Shown piece after piece: positions 36,105 to 39,798 of a stretch of DNA of 39,798 bases. This DNA is from a virus. Within the stretch, counting starts at the first letter, position 1; each line of letters starts with the position of its first letter. The stretch lies in the IMG/VR virus record IMGVR_UViG_3300042884_000166, positions 1 to 39,798 of that record. The stretch is one strand, 5' to 3'. The notes under the pieces are model-generated. The model was not told where the DNA came from, made no database searches, and saw nothing but the letters and a program-made list of their open reading frames with translations. The translations under genes and the position numbers were made by a program.

Positions 36105-36505
36105 TAAACCTTAGAATATAAAAGGAAATAAAACAGTCTGCCCCATCCTAAACCTTTGAATATAAAAGGAAAATCCCTGTACAGTCTGCCCCTGTGTAAG
36201 TATTTGAATACAAAAGGATTATTCTTTGGTACTAACCCTTAGAATATAAAAGGAAATTTCTTAGATGCTGCCCCATCCTAAACCTTAGAATCTAAAAGGG
36301 AAATCCTGGGACATCCTAAACCTTAGAATCTAAAAGGAAAATATCCAGTCTGCCCCATCGCAAACCTTAGAATTCACTCAGGAAATTCCCATCTAGAGTT
36401 ACGTCTGCCCCATCCTAAACCTTAGAATCTAAAAGAAAATTTCTGTAAAATCTACCATTTCTGGACAGTCTGCCCCACTGCAACCCTTAGAATTACCTAA
36501 GGATT
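36105..36505. repeat. Iteron array, about nine copies of AACCTTAGAATnTAAAAGG
   Basis: About nine degenerate copies start near 36107, 36150, 36196, 36234, 36280, 36318, 36362, 36417 and 36482, with one outlier near 35933. Spacing is 38-65 bases, and several copies are followed by CAGTCTGCCCCAT. Each is an imperfect dyad (CCTT...AAGG); the last is a perfect one, CCTTAG-AATTAC-CTAAGG. Dyad iterons at the divergent junction, next to the terminase genes, fit binding sites for a replication initiator or for the small terminase subunit. Confidence 0.72.
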
Positions 36506-36518
36506 TCTCTACTATTTC

Positions 36519-36538
36519 CTCTGACGCTCCAGTTATGG
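36519..36538 (+). promoter_or_regulatory. Candidate phage RNA-polymerase promoter (rightward, tandem copy 1)
   Basis: Rightward CTCTGACGCTCCAGTTATGG, embedded in a 35-base perfect direct repeat (36514-36548 and 36589-36623). The orientation is opposite to the three leftward copies and agrees with the rightward packaging genes. It is expected to drive late transcription and possibly primer RNA for replication. Confidence 0.62.
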
Positions 36539-36593
36539 AAGAGTAATGAATCCTCCTAGACCCTGTCAGCGAGAAAAGGAAACCTTCAATTTC

Positions 36594-36613
36594 CTCTGAC
36601 GCTCCAGTTATGG
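36594..36613 (+). promoter_or_regulatory. Candidate phage RNA-polymerase promoter (rightward, tandem copy 2)
   Basis: Second member of the tandem pair, 75 bases after copy 1 and identical over 35 bases. Transcripts starting here would carry about 1 kb of untranslated sequence before the small terminase gene, unless used for replication priming. T7 has a comparable tandem pair (phi1.1A/B) at its primary origin. Confidence 0.62.
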
Positions 36614-36879
36614 AAGAGTAATGCCTTTGGCACCCTCTCCACTGGGTCTTCTCAAGACTCCATAGTCTGACGGTCACATTATCAGTGTTTACCCTCATGA
36701 CTCAAATCACCTACCAGTGAGTGCCTAATACCAATTAGTCTCCTCACTACTTACTGTGAATAAGCTTACCATCATGTCTCTGCCCAAGCATGAATGAGTA
36801 TTGCTGTATGCAACTTATCCCTGTAAGCTCCTTATATAGTACTCATCCTCCTGGTGAGTATCCTTAGGGCGATCATAAC

Positions 36880-37250
36880 CTTAGTCCCTTACTTAAGTTT
36901 TATCTTAAGTTATCACGTTGTCATGTCGATAATTAAGATAACTTACTCCTTAGGATCTTAAGAGTTCCTTACACTAAGCTCCTTAGGCTTCTTAAGATTA
37001 TCATTAAGATTAATATTAAGATTATCAGGTTAGTGAGTCCTCTTAGCCTCACTCAAAGACCTTCTTAGGGTTACCAGTGCTTCTAATTAAGATTAACCTT
37101 AAGTTATCCTTAGTCAACCTTTATTAGCATTAGGTGATCCCTTAGTTAGCATTAGGTTATCATTAAGTTATCCTAAGTACTTAATGTAATTCCTAAGCGA
37201 TGATCCTAAGGTTATCTTAAGGATGATTCTTAAGATTACCATGTGCATAG
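36880..37250. repeat. AT-rich TTAAG/CCTTAG repeat zone (candidate origin)
   Basis: No gene is seen. The zone is packed with near-palindromic words: ACTTAAGTT, TCTTAAGTT, ATCTTAAGAG, TTCTTAAGATT, CCTTAAGTT, TTAAGATTATC, CCTTAGG and CCTAAGG, interspersed with GTTATC and ATTAAGATTA in both orientations. It follows the tandem promoters and precedes a G-rich stretch. Such AT-rich multi-dyad DNA is typical of a replication origin or melting region. Individual copies are too degenerate for a strict consensus. Confidence 0.6.
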
Positions 37251-37633
37251 CGAGCTGCTGCCTCATTCGCACGTCCTCCTTCATCAGATCCTTACGAGTA
37301 CTGCTTAGGTCTGCAGGATGGGTTGGGGGGTGTAATCGAAAAAACTGGCGTGCCTTCCGTGCCGCACCTGGGCAAATTTAAGCCATCTTTAACGTGCCTG
37401 GAGAGGTTTCCAGACCCACCCCTCGACAGTGGTCGCTCCCAGAGCAAATAGTTGCCCTGCAGCCCTCGTCCTGCCTCGTTCCCCTTAAGGGACGTTATCC
37501 TAAATGCAATTTTGATTTGACGGTGACATCATTTTGGAATTCCCTTGAACTATTCTTTAAGTTAATCGCGCGAGTGCCCATGCGCACGTGAGAATTTAAA
37601 CAATGCTTCAAACCCTACAAAGAGAGATGAATT
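37251..37633. other. GC-richer non-coding segment before the terminase genes (possible packaging/cos region)
   Basis: Base composition changes sharply here: GGGTTGGGGGG near 37321, then GCGTGCCTTCCGTGCCGCAC near 37347-37367, and a perfect palindrome CCCTTAAGGG at 37482-37491. A rightward 65-residue frame (37394-37591) lacks a ribosome site and is not called. In HK97-type phages the cohesive-end site lies just before the small terminase gene, so cos may be here; no ends are visible in the sequence itself. Confidence 0.4.
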
Positions 37634-38083
37634 ATGACTACCAGAGTAGACTCCGTGGACGGTAAAATGGCCATGTATGAATCCCTACAAGCTCTCAAAC
37701 CTCAGATTGAAGCCCAGAAACAGGGTTTGCCGATGCCTGCACAGGACATCTTCGACTCCCTAGTCCCTCTTCGACCTGCCAAGTGGTGGGAAGAGACATA
37801 CCTTATCCAGTTGCGCCAGTTGTCTATGTCGATGTACTTGGTGTCGTTCTATCAACGCAAGGAAGCAGATTACGCTCACAAGGGTGACATGGCCGAGGCG
37901 AGGAAGTACTCCTCTCAGGTTCAAGCCAACATGGTAGTCGTGAAGCATCTACAAGGGTTGCTGCAACTGACACCTACCCAAGTCAAGGGAGAGTCCCGCA
38001 AGCATCTTGGTGCCTTGGACATTGACGCTGAGATTCGTTCTGTGGATGACCTTCAAGATGGCTTAAACTTGTATTCACACTAA
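37634..38083 (+). CDS. Terminase small subunit (P27-like)
   Basis: A 149-residue helical protein starting MTTRVDSVDGKMAMYESLQA after AGAGAGATGAATT, the first rightward gene. Features: helix bundle PAKWWEETYLIQLRQLSMSM, RKEADYAHKGDMAEARKYSS and LTPTQVKGESRKHLGALDID. Position directly before HNH and large terminase, size and helical content match the P27 family small terminase, which binds the packaging site and recruits the large subunit. Direct motif evidence is modest; the gene order is the main support. Confidence 0.72.
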   Translation: MTTRVDSVDGKMAMYESLQALKPQIEAQKQGLPMPAQDIFDSLVPLRPAKWWEETYLIQLRQLSMSMYLVSFYQRKEADYAHKGDMAEARKYSSQVQANMVVVKHLQGLLQLTPTQVKGESRKHLGALDIDAEIRSVDDLQDGLNLYSH

Positions 38084-38089
38084 GAAATC

Positions 38090-38386
38090 ATGTCAAAAAC
38101 AGCTAATCCCTTCTATAATTCTACGATTTGGAAGCAACTCAGACTCAAAATACTGGCTAGAGATGGTTATACTTGCGTAAGATGCAAGCTGACCCTCGCC
38201 AGTAAAGATCTGCAGGTTGATCATATAGTACCCATGTCAACCCACCCACAGTTCGCACTTGAACCAGGAAACTTACAGACCCTATGTCGACGGTGCCATA
38301 CTCGCGCACCCACATCTATGGGCAGAAACTCAGACTATCGTGAGAGACCCTTTGTCGGTCTAGATGGTCTTCCAGAAGGATGGTAA
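38090..38386 (+). CDS. HNH endonuclease (packaging-associated)
   Basis: A 98-residue HNH protein: NPFYNSTIWKQLRLKILARD-GYTCVRC (first zinc Cys pair), VDHIVPMSTHPQFALEPGNL (His-x-Val, HNH core) and QTLCRRCHTRA (second Cys pair and final His). HNH proteins placed beside terminase genes in HK97-like phages are needed, with the large terminase, for specific cutting at cos during packaging. This one lies between the two terminase subunits, six bases after the small subunit. Confidence 0.9.
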   Translation: MSKTANPFYNSTIWKQLRLKILARDGYTCVRCKLTLASKDLQVDHIVPMSTHPQFALEPGNLQTLCRRCHTRAPTSMGRNSDYRERPFVGLDGLPEGW

Positions 38387-38392
38387 ATATAA

Positions 38393-39798
38393 ATGATTCT
38401 CACCAAAGATTGGCAAGAGTTCCCAGAACATTGTAAATCTGCTGTCAGATGTGGTTGGATTCCACTTGACAGAGACTATGATAAGATTAAACCCAAGGAT
38501 TGGACACGTGCTGAGCGAGTAATGGCGTTCATTGAGAAGGAGTGTAAGGTCCCAGAGGGTTCCCAAGTCGGTAAACCTGTGATTTTATCACCATTCCAAA
38601 GAATGTTCATCAGAGCAGTTTACGACAATCCCAATACAGCAACACGTCGCGCAATTTTATCTATCGCCAGAAAAAATGGCAAGACAGGTTTGATTGCTCC
38701 ACTAGTGTTAGCACACATTATAGGTCCAGAGGCTAGGAAGAACTCCCAGACAGTCTCTGGTGCTATGAACAGACAGCAAGCTGGCATCGTCTTTGACGCC
38801 ATGGCTAAAATGATTAATTTGAACACCAACATGACAGCTAGAGCTGCTGTGGTCCCGTCGCAGAAATCAATTAAAGGGATCACCACAGGTGTTACATATA
38901 GAGCATTGGCTAAAGATGGCGCAGGAGCCCAAGGATTATCACCAGCAGTCGCAGTTTTGGACGAAGCTGGTCAGATTGTAGGTCCTACAGACGCATTCTT
39001 TGATGCGATCACGACCTCCCAAGGTGCTCACGACAACCCTCTACTTTTAGTGATCTCCACTCAAGCAGCTTCTGACAGTGATCTCCTGAGCATCTGGATT
39101 GATGACGCTCAGAGGTCCAATGATCCATCCACGGTGTGCCACGTTTACGAGGCAGACAAGGATAGCGATTTGATGGACGAGAATCAATGGTACAAGTCTA
39201 ATCCCGCTTTGGGAGTATTCCGTAACATTGAAGACTTGAGGACCCAGTTGAGTCGTGCTGCCCGAATGCCTACTGCCGAACCATCAGCAAGAAACCTCTT
39301 GTTAAATCAAAGAGTATCACTTCTGACTCTGGCAGTTGCACCTTCGGTGTGGAAACTTAACGGAGCGGAGCCAAACGACGAGTTATTCTACAGTTATCCC
39401 GTTCACTGCGGTCTCGACCTATCTGCTAGGAATGACTTGACAGCGTGTGTGTTGTCAGTTTTAGATCCTGAGACAGGTCTGGTTCACACCAAGCCCATTG
39501 TGTTCACACCTTTGGATAACATTGAGGATAGAGCTAGACAAGATAGAGCACCATATGATACATGGGCAAAGTCTGGTCACATGATAGCTCTACCAGGTAG
39601 ACATCTAGACTACGGTATGATAGCCGAAGAACTAGCTAAACAAACAAAAGGAATGACTATAGCCAGTGTGCAGTTTGACAGGTGGCGTATAGATGATTTC
39701 AAACCTCGCGCAGATGAGTTTGGATTTGCCTCAGAAAGTGAATGGATCCCAGTAGGTCAAGGCTTCAAGGATTTCTCACTTCGTGTCGATGGACTTGA
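38393..39798 (+). CDS. Terminase large subunit (HK97/TerL type), 3' end outside window
   Basis: Reading starts MILTKDWQEFPEHCKSAVRC and stays open to the right edge, 468 codons so far. ATPase Walker A variant SIARKNGKTGLIAPL, Walker B AVAVLDEAGQIVGP and coupling motif LLLVISTQAAS are followed by the start of the RNase-H-like nuclease domain (CGLDLSARNDLTACVLSV with its first catalytic Asp). It is the packaging motor that cuts concatemers and pumps DNA into the prohead. The missing C-terminus should hold the other nuclease acidic residues. Confidence 0.93.
   Translation, partial: MILTKDWQEFPEHCKSAVRCGWIPLDRDYDKIKPKDWTRAERVMAFIEKECKVPEGSQVGKPVILSPFQRMFIRAVYDNPNTATRRAILSIARKNGKTGLIAPLVLAHIIGPEARKNSQTVSGAMNRQQAGIVFDAMAKMINLNTNMTARAAVVPSQKSIKGITTGVTYRALAKDGAGAQGLSPAVAVLDEAGQIVGPTDAFFDAITTSQGAHDNPLLLVISTQAASDSDLLSIWIDDAQRSNDPSTVCHVYEADKDSDLMDENQWYKSNPALGVFRNIEDLRTQLSRAARMPTAEPSARNLLLNQRVSLLTLAVAPSVWKLNGAEPNDELFYSYPVHCGLDLSARNDLTACVLSVLDPETGLVHTKPIVFTPLDNIEDRARQDRAPYDTWAKSGHMIALPGRHLDYGMIAEELAKQTKGMTIASVQFDRWRIDDFKPRADEFGFASESEWIPVGQGFKDFSLRVDGL

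Noticed and set aside
36429-36698. Leftward 89-residue ORF in the control region
   Set aside because: It is the reverse reading of the two tandem promoter repeats, which gives a duplicated peptide HYSSITGASEEI; there is no ribosome site.
37394-37591. Rightward 65-residue ORF before the small terminase
   Set aside because: No ribosome site, atypical composition, and it covers the possible packaging site; kept as non-coding.

Overview
The window is most of the genome of a tailed double-stranded DNA bacteriophage, probably of a proteobacterial and possibly marine host; the host is inferred only from gene content. No ribosomal RNA, tRNA, integrase or lysogeny gene was seen. The replication and transcription genes are T7-like: single-subunit RNA polymerase, family A DNA polymerase, primase-helicase, endonuclease I, gp2.5-type single-strand binding protein, 5'-3' exonuclease and ATP-dependent ligase. 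The packaging genes at the right end (small terminase, HNH nuclease, large terminase) are of the HK97/siphovirus type. The genome is therefore a T7-like replication module joined to a siphovirus packaging module.

Layout. From about 35.3 kb down to position 1 every gene reads leftward. The order along that transcript is: small early genes, a PD-(D/E)XK protein and DNA ligase (35.3-25.8 kb); RNA polymerase (25.7-23.3 kb); DNA metabolism (22.3-14 kb); a DNA base-hypermodification cluster (17.9-9.2 kb, interleaved with the replication genes); then lysis, proteasome-like, Fe-S/redox, lipid and nucleotide genes (9.2-0 kb). From 35.45 to 37.63 kb lies a 2.2-kb gene-free control region with iterons, two tandem copies of a promoter-like repeat and an AT-rich TTAAG-repeat zone. 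To its right the packaging genes read rightward and run off the window.

The main discovery is an array of 15 hammerhead ribozymes on the leftward strand: 14 of type I topology and one that fits type III. They lie between genes, 13 of them in the early/RNA-polymerase region (35.3-22.7 kb). Each has CUGANGA, stem II, GAAA, stem III and a UH cleavage site, and stem I occurs in six different sequences that are all self-complementary, which is strong covariation. Cleavage would cut the polycistronic transcript into units that start just upstream of a Shine-Dalgarno sequence. This suggests a self-cleaving replacement for the RNase III processing of T7 early mRNA. The ribozyme core often supplies the stop codon of the preceding gene. 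Two ribozymes of different topology bracket a 125-nt structured, tRNA-like non-coding RNA.

Other systems: (1) a candidate phage RNA-polymerase promoter, CTCTGACGCTCCAGTTAWGR, present five times, three leftward and two as tandem rightward copies next to AT-rich DNA, resembling the T7 primary origin. (2) A thymidine hypermodification pathway: dCMP deaminase, TS-like hydroxymethylase, P-loop kinase, two helical base-modification enzymes, a TET/JBP-type glycosyltransferase and an AlkB-like dioxygenase, with myo-inositol-phosphate synthase plus a HAD phosphatase alongside. (3) An auxiliary metabolic block with IscU, IscA, rubrerythrin, rubredoxin and a fatty-acid desaturase. All reading is by eye; no alignment or folding program was run.
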